Shown here: positions 1 through 6,312 of the stretch, in pieces
Layout of the letters: each line of letters opens with the position of its first letter
How positions within the stretch are numbered: the stretch's first letter is position 1
NCBI GenBank assembly: GCA_947178195.1
Contig: CAMWXM010000083.1
Location: 1-11,031 of the forward strand
Source of the DNA: an uncultured Ruminococcus sp.
GTDB lineage: Bacteria > Bacillota > Clostridia > Oscillospirales > Ruminococcaceae
Reading direction: 5' to 3'
Length of the DNA stretch: 11,031 bases
Translations under genes and position numbers: made by a program
The notes under the pieces: generated by a model
Seen by the model: only the letters and a program-made list of their open reading frames with translations
Database searches by the model: none
What the model was told of the DNA's origin: nothing

Positions 1-52
1 GTCTCTCTGAAATTACAGTAAAAAATTCCTCATTCCTGTTTTTACTTTATCC

Positions 53-82
53 TTGACAAATGTATAAAAAATGTGATATTAT
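53..82 (+). promoter_or_regulatory. sigma-A-like promoter facing right, no gene behind it
   Basis: A perfect -35 TTGACA (53-58) and a -10 TATTAT (77-82) are separated by 18 bases, with an extended -10 TG at 74-75. Transcription would start near 89 and run against the minus-strand histidine kinase gene. No plus-strand reading frame with a ribosome site follows. A 7-base inverted repeat (18-24 with 39-45) lies directly upstream and could be an operator or the tail of an earlier transcript. Confidence 0.5.
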
Positions 83-88
83 ATTACT

Positions 89-209
89 ATAGTTAAATAT
101 AATATGCGGGTGAGGATCTACATTCAGCTTATACACGGGTTTGATGAATGTTCAGATAAGTGATTATAGCGGAGCAAGTTGTCATAAAACGGCAGCTCGC
201 TTTTGCTTT
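89..209 (+). ncRNA. candidate small RNA (promoter, hairpin, terminator)
   Basis: Between the promoter at 53-82 and a T-rich stop at 201-209 lie two hairpins and no coding frame. Hairpin 1 pairs 116-126 with 145-157: 11 base pairs with a 2-base bulge and an 18-base loop. Hairpin 2 (169-200) is described as the terminator. The predicted transcript is about 115 nt. I do not recognise it as a known riboswitch class, and no downstream plus-strand gene exists for it to control in cis. It could act in trans, act against the kinase mRNA end, or be the leader of a gene lost by rearrangement. Confidence 0.35.
169..209 (+). terminator. candidate intrinsic terminator of the 89-209 RNA
   Basis: The arms 169-183 and 191-200 pair through two helices: GC-GAGC with GCTC-GC, and TGTC with GGCA using one G-U. 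There is a one-base and a four-base bulge on the 5' side and a 7-base loop. TTTT (201-204) and TTT (207-209) follow. The bulges make it weaker than a classic terminator. Confidence 0.4.
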
Positions 210-233
210 ATCCTCAGATGAACGTAAACAACA

Positions 234-249
234 CTCGGAGCTTTCCGAG
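234..249. other. perfect 6-bp hairpin in the kinase 3' flank
   Basis: CTCGGA (234-239) pairs with TCCGAG (244-249) around a 4-base loop. Neither side has a convincing T-run, so it is not a clear terminator for the minus-strand operon ending at 334. It might be part of a processing or weak stop signal. Nothing else is recognised in 210-333. Confidence 0.3.
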
Positions 250-333
250 CAAGTTATGTGGAAATTTTTACCCATAAATCAAAACAGAGCAAGTAGAACG
301 CTTCTTCTTGCCTTGTCATAATTATTGTAAAAA

Positions 334-1551
334 TCACACCAGTTTCACAACCAGCGTCACCTCAAAGCACCCGTCACGAATATCCGCATACACCTCTCCG
401 CCCATAAGCAACATCAGCCGTTTGCAGATAAACAGCCCAAGCCCGTTGCCTTGTACATGGTCAGCATTATTTCCCCGATGAAAGCTCTCAAATATCTGTG
501 GCAGCTCTTTTGTTTCAAGCGTACAGCCAGTATTTGATACCGTGATAAGTTCGCAGCCGTCCATTTTATCAAAGCTAATTTCAATTCGTCTGCCGTCACC
601 ATATTTGATCGCATTTTCAATCAGATTTTGCAGACACTCTGCAAGTCGGTCAGGATCGCAGGATAGGATACAGTCATCATATTTCAAAATTGCAAACTTC
701 GTTCCTGACATAGCAAGCTGAGGAGCATATCTCGCATCTATTTTTGTGATGATGTGGCTGAGAAACTCCTCGCCGGGTGTAACTTCAAATCTCATAAAAT
801 CTTCGCTTGCCGCCTTTGTGATATCGCTGACAAAATGTTCTATCTCATCTGCACGGGTATTGATGCTCTCGGCAGCAGTACGTCGTTTTTCCTCGTCCTT
901 GTATAATCCCTTGGCAAGTGCCTTTGCATTCAGCTTGATCGCCGACAAAGGTGTTTTGATGTCGTGGGAAAGGGAGAGCAGCAAGAGTTTTTTGTCCCTC
1001 TGCATCGTGATTTCTTTTTTGCGGCTGTCCTCGATACTCTCACGCAAGAGATTCACACCCCATGTGAATTTTCCGAAGAAACGGCTTTTTTCCTCTGGTA
1101 TCGGAACAGCAAGATTGCCCCTTGCAAGCTCCTGCGGAACATCGTTCAGCCTGCCGAACGGCAGAATGATATGTCGCTTGATATAGTAAAGCAGACCTAT
1201 TATCAGAAGGAACAGCGCACCTAATACACAATTTACCGCCGCAATGCTGTGCTGTCCGTTTCCGACAGTATATTCAACACGGTAAAGCGTTCCGCCTGCT
1301 TCTATGATAAGATAATACTCATCGGAGGTGTACAGTTCGCCGTCATCAGCCGTGAACACGCCCGTAATATGGGGATATTGTTCAAGGTCATAACTGCCTG
1401 TTTTCGCTATCTCATCTGCAAGTCGCTTGGCTTCAACACGATAAATGCCTTCATTACTGTCTTTTGCAACCACAAGAAATATATTCAATACCGCCGTCAG
1501 CAAAAGAAATACAGTTATCACCGCAATACACAATCTTCTGAAAGCTCTCAT
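334..1551 (-). CDS. sensor histidine kinase, two-component system
   Basis: This is a 405-residue membrane sensor kinase that would autophosphorylate and pass phosphate to the response regulator encoded just upstream. Residues 7-29 form the first membrane helix, about 30-100 an extracytoplasmic loop, 103-124 the second helix, and about 125-180 a HAMP-like linker. The dimerisation helix has H196 in SLSHDIKTPL, where the phosphorylated His is followed by D and a TP pair. The ATP-binding domain shows the N box (N313 in NLIENAIKYG), a degenerate G1 (VSNTGC near 338-343, with N where D is usual), an F box (FESFHRG) and G2 (GNGLGL, 368-373). Its start overlaps the regulator stop by 4 bases (ATGA), so translation is probably coupled. 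The neighbouring ABC genes suggest it senses a peptide antibiotic or envelope stress, which is an inference. Confidence 0.93.
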   Translation of the reverse strand: MRAFRRLCIAVITVFLLLTAVLNIFLVVAKDSNEGIYRVEAKRLADEIAKTGSYDLEQYPHITGVFTADDGELYTSDEYYLIIEAGGTLYRVEYTVGNGQHSIAAVNCVLGALFLLIIGLLYYIKRHIILPFGRLNDVPQELARGNLAVPIPEEKSRFFGKFTWGVNLLRESIEDSRKKEITMQRDKKLLLLSLSHDIKTPLSAIKLNAKALAKGLYKDEEKRRTAAESINTRADEIEHFVSDITKAASEDFMRFEVTPGEEFLSHIITKIDARYAPQLAMSGTKFAILKYDDCILSCDPDRLAECLQNLIENAIKYGDGRRIEISFDKMDGCELITVSNTGCTLETKELPQIFESFHRGNNADHVQGNGLGLFICKRLMLLMGGEVYADIRDGCFEVTLVVKLV

Positions 1552-2210
1552 ACAAACTTATACCCCACGCCCCAGACGGTAAGCAAACGCTTGGCATTTT
1601 TAGGATCATCACCGAGTTTCTGACGAAGGCGATTGATATGTACATGGAGCGTTTGCAGCTCCGAATCGCTGTCGCTGCCCCAGACATTGCTGAACAAATA
1701 CTCTTTTTTCAGTGCTTTGCCCTGATTCTCGATCAGAAGCGCCAAAAGGTCAAATTCCTTTGCAGGCAGTTCCACGGGCTTTCCGTCGATGACCGCTGTT
1801 TTATCTGCAAGATTGAGTGTCACACCGTCCGCCGACAATGTATCACGCTGATACCGCCGTTTGAATATCCCCTTGATCTTAGCGATAAGAATATCAATGT
1901 CATAGGGCTTTTCTATATAATCATCAGCACCGAGGTCAAAGCCGTTCAGCTTATCCTCCTTGCCCGTCCTTGAACTTACGATCAGTATAGGAGTATCCGC
2001 ATTTTCCCGGAGCTTGGAGCAGACAGCAAAGCCGTTTACATCGGGGAGATTAATGTCAAGCACCACAAGCCTTGCGCCATATTGTTCAAAGAGCTGCACG
2101 GCACGCTCTCCGCTGTCCACGCTTGACACAGTATAGCCCTCATCACGCAGGAAGTCAGTCAGCAATTCTGCCAGCTCCTTATCGTCTTCCACTATCAGAA
2201 TATCGGTCAT
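1548..2210 (-). CDS. OmpR/PhoB-family response regulator
   Basis: This 220-residue protein has full family length. The receiver domain (1-~115) has the acidic pocket E8-D9-D10, phosphoacceptor D52 in VLDINLPD, the switch Ser at 79/80 and K101 in the EKPYD motif. Residues ~125-220 are a winged-helix DNA-binding domain (hallmarks RQKLGDDPKN and the terminal VWGVGYKFV). It would be phosphorylated by the adjacent kinase and bind promoter DNA, most likely of the neighbouring ABC transporter genes. The start is supported by AGGTGG at 2218-2223, 7 bases upstream. It follows the ATPase gene by 51 bases, and that gap holds its own possible promoter. Confidence 0.94.
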   Translation of the reverse strand: MTDILIVEDDKELAELLTDFLRDEGYTVSSVDSGERAVQLFEQYGARLVVLDINLPDVNGFAVCSKLRENADTPILIVSSRTGKEDKLNGFDLGADDYIEKPYDIDILIAKIKGIFKRRYQRDTLSADGVTLNLADKTAVIDGKPVELPAKEFDLLALLIENQGKALKKEYLFSNVWGSDSDSELQTLHVHINRLRQKLGDDPKNAKRLLTVWGVGYKFV

Positions 2211-2229
2211 AAAATCACCACCTAAAGGT

Positions 2230-2258
2230 ATTGTACCATATCAACAGCGATATTGCAA
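2230..2258 (-). promoter_or_regulatory. possible promoter for the regulator-kinase pair
   Basis: On the minus strand TTGCAA (2253-2258) and TACAAT (2230-2235) are separated by 17 bases, with TG one base before the -10. Transcription would start near 2223, leaving a leader of only about 13 bases that begins in the Shine-Dalgarno site. It may give the two-component genes expression independent of the transporter promoter, or be a chance match in the gap. Confidence 0.42.
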
Positions 2259-2261
2259 GTA

Positions 2262-3032
2262 TCACCACCCCTGTTCCATAAGCCAGTTATTCAGCTCTCT
2301 TTCACGTTCACGAAGCTCCTTGTCACTGTCTCCAAAATGTCCCATTTCTTTTTCACCAACTATCACACCGTCCACAATGTAAAGCACTCTGCTGCACTTG
2401 GCGGCAACCTTCGGGTCGTGGGTCACGCACATGATCGTCGTACCGTCACGATTGAGTAAAAGTAACTCTTTCATGACTTCATCGGAGCTTGCACGGTTGA
2501 GTGCGCCTGTCGGCTCGTCGGCAAAGATCATCTTGGGATTGTTTATCATACTGCGGCAGATGCAAGCTCTCTGAAGCTGTCCGCCCGACACCTCGTTAAT
2601 GTCATTGCCGCACACGTCATCAATACCAAGTCTGCGCATAAGCGCTCTGCCACGCTCCTCGGTTTGCCTGCGACTCGACCTATTCTTTTTCGACTTTACC
2701 GCAGGAAAAATGATATTATCAAGTATCGAAAGATTTTTCATCATGTACATTTGCTGAAAAATAAAGCCCATTTCATCGAGTCTGAGCCTTGCAAGCTCCT
2801 TATCACCAATCTTTGCCGTTTCCTTGCCGTTAAAGAACACCTCGCCTGCGGTCACCCTGTCCATTCCCGAAACGCAGTATAGCAGCGTACTCTTACCCGA
2901 GCCGGAAGGTCCCATGACCGCTACCATTTCACCCTCGCTAATCGTCAGGTCAATGTTTTTCAACACATTGTTCTGACGCTTATTCACGATATATGTCTTG
3001 CAAAGTCCCTTTGTCTGTAAAACCGTATTCAT
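2262..3032 (-). CDS. ABC transporter ATP-binding protein, MacB/LolD type
   Basis: This 256-residue ATPase subunit would power an FtsX-type permease. Visible motifs are Walker A GPSGSGKST (41-49), Q loop Q93/Q94, signature VSGGQLQR (148-155), Walker B MIFADEP (168-174) with catalytic E173, and the H loop H205 in THD. The family clusters with peptide efflux or resistance pumps such as BceA, MacB and LolD. The C-terminal ~25 residues are charged (RERERELNNW). The start is set by GGAGG at 3041-3045, just after the stop of the upstream permease remnant, so the two genes were translationally coupled. The partner permease is truncated by the junction near 3175-3220, so the ATPase is probably orphaned unless another permease copy exists. 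Confidence 0.94.
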   Translation of the reverse strand: MNTVLQTKGLCKTYIVNKRQNNVLKNIDLTISEGEMVAVMGPSGSGKSTLLYCVSGMDRVTAGEVFFNGKETAKIGDKELARLRLDEMGFIFQQMYMMKNLSILDNIIFPAVKSKKNRSSRRQTEERGRALMRRLGIDDVCGNDINEVSGGQLQRACICRSMINNPKMIFADEPTGALNRASSDEVMKELLLLNRDGTTIMCVTHDPKVAAKCSRVLYIVDGVIVGEKEMGHFGDSDKELRERERELNNWLMEQGW

Positions 3033-5466
3033 TATGTTGTCCTCCTTATTCTATGCTTGCCGTATCGGAAGCCTTGATCGTTTTTGTGTAAAGTGCGGTC
3101 AGGAACGAGCCTATAACGGTCACGCCGATGAGAATGGCCGGGCAGATCACAAAGATTTCCACGGGATCAATGGCACAGCTTATTCCCGACACATCACCTA
3201 CGCTAAATACGGAATATATTTTGACCCGTTGAATCCTGATACCAATGGAAATGGCATACTTGACGGAGATGAAGTGTTTGGTCAGTCGAAACAGCAGGAA
3301 GTCGAAACCCACGACAAATCAATCACTGAAATTAAAGTTGACATGACTACAAACGGTAATCTTGATAGAAATCTCACCATTAAAAGTATGTACAACATTG
3401 ACGTAATGTCAACAAATGTGTATTCCCTTATCGGAGAACCATTTAATTTTGAAACCCCCACAAGCTTTAAATCGGCAACAATAACATTTAAAGTTGATAA
3501 GTCAAAGCTTGGCGACACTAAATTTGACAATCTGCTTATTTTATGGTATGATGAAGAAAATCAAATATTCAAAGAAATGGAAACTATTCATGACGAAGCA
3601 AATTCCACTGTCAGCACAACCACAACTCACTTCTCGCAGTATATGATAGTTGACAGTGAAAAGTGGTTTGATAATTGGGAAGAAAGTTTTAAGAAATTGA
3701 GAGAAATGTGGAGTGGAAACACATCGTATTATAAAGCTTTGAATACAATTTTGATTGTAGACTGTTCTTGGAAAATGGCAAATGTAGATCCGATTGATTA
3801 TCGTTCGATTGAAATTGGTTATAACGGTGTAACTCAAGATAATTATTATGAAATAGTTTCTGATATGGATTCACCATGGGATGTTGAACAAGCCTATTTG
3901 AAATATGGCAGAAGAAAATGCAGCAGAACGAACATTTGCGAAAATATTATTAATAACATAAGCAGTGGAGATCGCATTGCATTGATGATGTATGGTTCAG
4001 GCATACAAAGCAATACGGGATTGACAGGTTCATATTACCCATTGATGTTCGCTGTGCAAAACGTCAATAACGACGGCGGTTCAATGTATTTGAATAATGC
4101 TGTCTCTGCGGCATTATCATATGTTACTACTAACGATATTAATAATATGTATCGTATAATTGTTTTGACTACCGGCGACGTTTCGTTCGGATATGATTTA
4201 TCATCATATGATTACACAAATGTTAGTTTAAACGTTGTAAATCTTGGCGGAGGCAGTCCCGGTTCTTATCTGGAAAGTATTACTCATGATACCGGCGGAG
4301 ACATATACTATGGTTACACCGCAGGCAGTTTGACAGGCGTTTCAGGAGTTAATGTAGAAATTCCATCAGAGTTTACAGCAGAAGATTATGATGAAGACGG
4401 TATTCCTGATCTTGTTGAACTCTATGGTCTTAAACCTAATGGTCAGCCAATAGAAAGCAATCCGGAGTTAGGAGATACTGACGATGATGGACTTGAAGAC
4501 AATGAAGAACTTCATTTTTCAAGTGAAACAATGACCTATGAACTGGATAAATCTCAGTATGACGGCTCGGTATTTATCTGGTCTGATCCTTGTCTTGAAG
4601 ATACTGACGGGGACTTTGATTGGGACAATATTGATCCGAATCCTCGTGAGTATCAATTAAACGGATATTTGACTAGTAATATTAGTAAATTAGAAAAGTT
4701 AGCTTTGGAATATAAGGAAAAAAATAACCTAAGTTCTAGTGATTATGAAATTAATGTAGAAACATGGTTAGCGTTTATGTTTATTAGACAATTTAATTCT
4801 GGGTATGTTAGTGGCACTTGGAGTGGTACGGCAAATGCTATTGATAAGGAATTTGTTGATTATGTTTTAGATAATGATTCTGAATTGTATAATTATTTTT
4901 CTGAAACTAAGAGCTTCTATGTAAATGAAAGTGGTGAATTAGGTGATTTATATCACATGTGTGCTACTTTAACTGGACATATATATAAATCAAGCTTTTT
5001 TGATGGAATAAAATTTGGAGTAATGCCAGAATATCATATTGATAATTTATCCGGTTGGGCTGGTGATTTGCAAACATTAATTAATGATACATACTGTGAA
5101 ATTGGAGAAAATTGCAGCTATGATGAATTTTATAATACATTTTATAATTTAATTGGAAAAAAATCATTTAGTATGCCTGATATGTATGCTGATATAGATG
5201 CATACAATATTTATAAATTGCTTTTTGATTATTCCATAGAAGATGCTTTACAAATTTATTATCAAAGAGGTTATAACAAAAGATTTAGTGAATTTACAAA
5301 TTATTGGAGTAAGGATATGATAACTGAGTTGGTATCAATATATACTAATAATGATTATATTATTATTCAATGGCCATTGTTAGAATTTAATGTTAAGGAG
5401 ACACATTCGAAAGCAGCTTGCGACGCGTTTGTTGACTTTTTGATGGAGAAAATCAAAAATGAGTAA
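2998..5466 (+). CDS. 5'-truncated thrombospondin-3/VWA surface protein with toxin-like C-terminus
   Basis: The frame is open from 2998, but its first ~60 codons are antisense to the ATPase and permease genes and lack a ribosome site. Genuine protein probably begins near 3180-3225. Numbering from 2998: type-3 calcium repeat 76-93 (DPLNPDTNGNG), a beta-rich region to ~220 ending in TTTHFSQYMIVDSEKWF, and a VWA domain ~248-455. The VWA metal site is imperfect: D255-C-S257-W-K259 where DxSxS is usual, with D394 in LTTGDVS. Further type-3 repeats follow at 462-480, 492-505 and 533-545. From ~555 the codons turn strongly AT-rich, and residues 556-822 form a separate domain with LYHMCATLTGH (651-661) and LSGWAGDLQ (684-692), which I cannot assign. 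The layout resembles a secreted polymorphic toxin: conserved carrier, variable C-terminus, immunity gene next. Being without signal peptide and start, it is likely a pseudogene or assembly edge. Confidence 0.7.
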   Translation: MQSPFVCKTVFIMLSSLFYACRIGSLDRFCVKCGQERAYNGHADENGRADHKDFHGINGTAYSRHITYAKYGIYFDPLNPDTNGNGILDGDEVFGQSKQQEVETHDKSITEIKVDMTTNGNLDRNLTIKSMYNIDVMSTNVYSLIGEPFNFETPTSFKSATITFKVDKSKLGDTKFDNLLILWYDEENQIFKEMETIHDEANSTVSTTTTHFSQYMIVDSEKWFDNWEESFKKLREMWSGNTSYYKALNTILIVDCSWKMANVDPIDYRSIEIGYNGVTQDNYYEIVSDMDSPWDVEQAYLKYGRRKCSRTNICENIINNISSGDRIALMMYGSGIQSNTGLTGSYYPLMFAVQNVNNDGGSMYLNNAVSAALSYVTTNDINNMYRIIVLTTGDVSFGYDLSSYDYTNVSLNVVNLGGGSPGSYLESITHDTGGDIYYGYTAGSLTGVSGVNVEIPSEFTAEDYDEDGIPDLVELYGLKPNGQPIESNPELGDTDDDGLEDNEELHFSSETMTYELDKSQYDGSVFIWSDPCLEDTDGDFDWDNIDPNPREYQLNGYLTSNISKLEKLALEYKEKNNLSSSDYEINVETWLAFMFIRQFNSGYVSGTWSGTANAIDKEFVDYVLDNDSELYNYFSETKSFYVNESGELGDLYHMCATLTGHIYKSSFFDGIKFGVMPEYHIDNLSGWAGDLQTLINDTYCEIGENCSYDEFYNTFYNLIGKKSFSMPDMYADIDAYNIYKLLFDYSIEDALQIYYQRGYNKRFSEFTNYWSKDMITELVSIYTNNDYIIIQWPLLEFNVKETHSKAACDAFVDFLMEKIKNE
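3046..3180 (-). pseudogene. C-terminal remnant of an FtsX-type ABC permease
   Basis: Reading leftwards, about 40-45 codons ending at a TAA (3046-3048) encode a C-terminal membrane helix (IFVICPAILIGVTVIGSFLT) followed by the basic ALYTKTIKASDTASIE tail. A last helix and short basic tail like this are typical of MacB/FtsX-like permeases (compare the ARxAxxxxPxxxIR endings). The stop lies within the Shine-Dalgarno spacing of the ATPase gene, the normal permease-ATPase arrangement. The frame stays open to 3312, but beyond about 3175-3220 the plus strand clearly codes a calcium-repeat protein instead, so the several hundred preceding permease codons are absent. The exact break cannot be set by eye. 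Confidence 0.62.
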
Positions 5467-5851
5467 AAAATACAAAATAATCATAGTTATTCTTTTAATA
5501 ATAGTTATAATATTGTTACCACTTGTTATAATAGATTATATTTTTAATTATAATTATGGAGAATGGTTTAGTAAATATGTAAATGATAATAAGTACTTAA
5601 TTGTTGTTGAAGAACGAGACAGAGAACAAATTTGGATAGGAAATAGAGTTATTGATGTTCTTATTAAAGACAAACAAAATAACCGTATAATCGCTCATTT
5701 TAATACCAAAATTGATAATAATGGTTCTCCATTGGAAGATGATAACTATTTATTAGAAAGTAATGATGAATATATATTATTAAAGTTCTTTAATTATGAT
5801 GGTAGTGTTTGTAGCTCTTATAGATTTTATTTTGAAGATTATTTAAGTTGA
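5459..5851 (+). CDS. small membrane-anchored protein, candidate immunity protein
   Basis: This is a 130-residue protein of no family I recognise. Residues 1-5 are Met-Ser-Lys-Lys-Tyr and 6-30 form one strongly hydrophobic helix (IIIVILLIIVIILL). There is no lipobox Cys, so it should stay anchored with a soluble domain of ~95 residues outside. That domain alternates short beta-like stretches with acidic loops and ends in YRFYFEDYLS. It overlaps the preceding stop by 8 bases (ATGAGTAA), with GGAG at 5445-5448 inside the upstream gene, so the two are co-translated. It shares the very AT-rich codon use of the preceding C-terminal domain but not of the rest of that gene, suggesting the two moved together. 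An immunity role outside the membrane is inferred from position and topology. Confidence 0.72.
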   Translation: MSKKYKIIIVILLIIVIILLPLVIIDYIFNYNYGEWFSKYVNDNKYLIVVEERDREQIWIGNRVIDVLIKDKQNNRIIAHFNTKIDNNGSPLEDDNYLLESNDEYILLKFFNYDGSVCSSYRFYFEDYLS

Positions 5852-5859
5852 TGAATATT

Positions 5860-5893
5860 ATATCGCTCTGCATAACGCAGGGCGGTATTTTTT
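5860..5893 (+). terminator. strong intrinsic terminator after the toxin/immunity-like pair
   Basis: Arms 5860-5871 and 5877-5888 form an uninterrupted 12-bp stem with two G-U pairs, a 5-base loop and a run of T (5888-5893). It sits 9 bases after the small membrane protein stop and closes that transcription unit. Confidence 0.88.
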
Positions 5894-5922
5894 ATAAATT
5901 TTGAAAATTTTTCATTTTCATA

Positions 5923-5951
5923 TTGACAAAAGTGAATTGGCATGGTATACT
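5923..5951 (+). promoter_or_regulatory. near-consensus sigma-A promoter
   Basis: TTGACA (5923-5928) and TATACT (5946-5951) are separated by exactly 17 bases, with TG at 5943-5944 giving an extended -10. It is the best promoter in the window. Transcription would start near 5958, heading into the structured leader and then the RepA-like gene. Confidence 0.78.
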
Positions 5952-5957
5952 TATGAA

Positions 5958-6130
5958 GTTCGACATAAAAAGACAATTTAATATAAGTGCCGTTTACTTA
6001 ATTTATATATACATAATTTATTAGGGCGCAAAGCTCGTACATATTTTCAGGCACGATTAAAATACTAAAGGGATAATTGTATCCTTTTGTATAAATCGTG
6101 TAGCTGAAATGTGTGCGGGCTTTTTGTTTT
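5958..6130 (+). ncRNA. structured leader or small RNA ending in a terminator-like long hairpin
   Basis: About 170 nt lie between the predicted start and a T-rich end (6121-6130). The 3' part folds into one long hairpin of stacked helices: 6031-6050 with 6104-6122 (~18 pairs, several G-U, one bulge), 6051-6058 with 6094-6101 (8 pairs), and 6067-6075 with 6080-6088 (9 pairs around a 4-base loop). The many G-U pairs suggest the structure is kept although the bases differ. It may be a free small RNA (for example a replication or copy-control RNA), or an attenuator where most transcripts stop before the RepA-like gene. I do not recognise a riboswitch class. Confidence 0.5.
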
Positions 6131-6189
6131 GCAATAATCATGTAATGAATAGAGTTTTCGCTTGTAATGCTATTTGATAAATCATAAAA

Positions 6190-6280
6190 ATTTCACCTAA
6201 TAAATATATAGACGAGCTCATCAAAAAAATTTTCATAAAAGCGCCGCAAGGTTATCTTGTGTGCGCCGCACAGGTGAAAT
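6190..6280 (+). repeat. inverted repeat enclosing a GC-rich hairpin upstream of the RepA-like gene
   Basis: ATTTCACCT (6190-6198) and AGGTGAAAT (6272-6280) are perfect 9-base inverted repeats. Between them a GC-rich hairpin pairs 6241-6250 with 6256-6266 (10 pairs, one bulged T, loop GTTAT). In an otherwise AT-rich leader this stands out. It could hold the Shine-Dalgarno region in a regulated fold, or be a protein-binding or origin element. The other bases of 6131-6312 show nothing I can name. Confidence 0.45.
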
Positions 6281-6312
6281 ACAATAAGGATATTCAAAGG
6301 AGGACTGATAAA

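Noticed and set aside
746..1186. Long plus-strand frames opposite the histidine kinase and response regulator
   Set aside because: They are antisense to genes with complete family motifs and have no ribosome sites or recognisable domains.
5958..6130. Possible cyclic-di-GMP-I riboswitch because of GGGCGCAAAGC (6024-6034)
   Set aside because: Only the short GCGCAAAGC word agrees. The remaining conserved core and the two-helix layout of that class are absent, and the word lies at the edge of the long hairpin.
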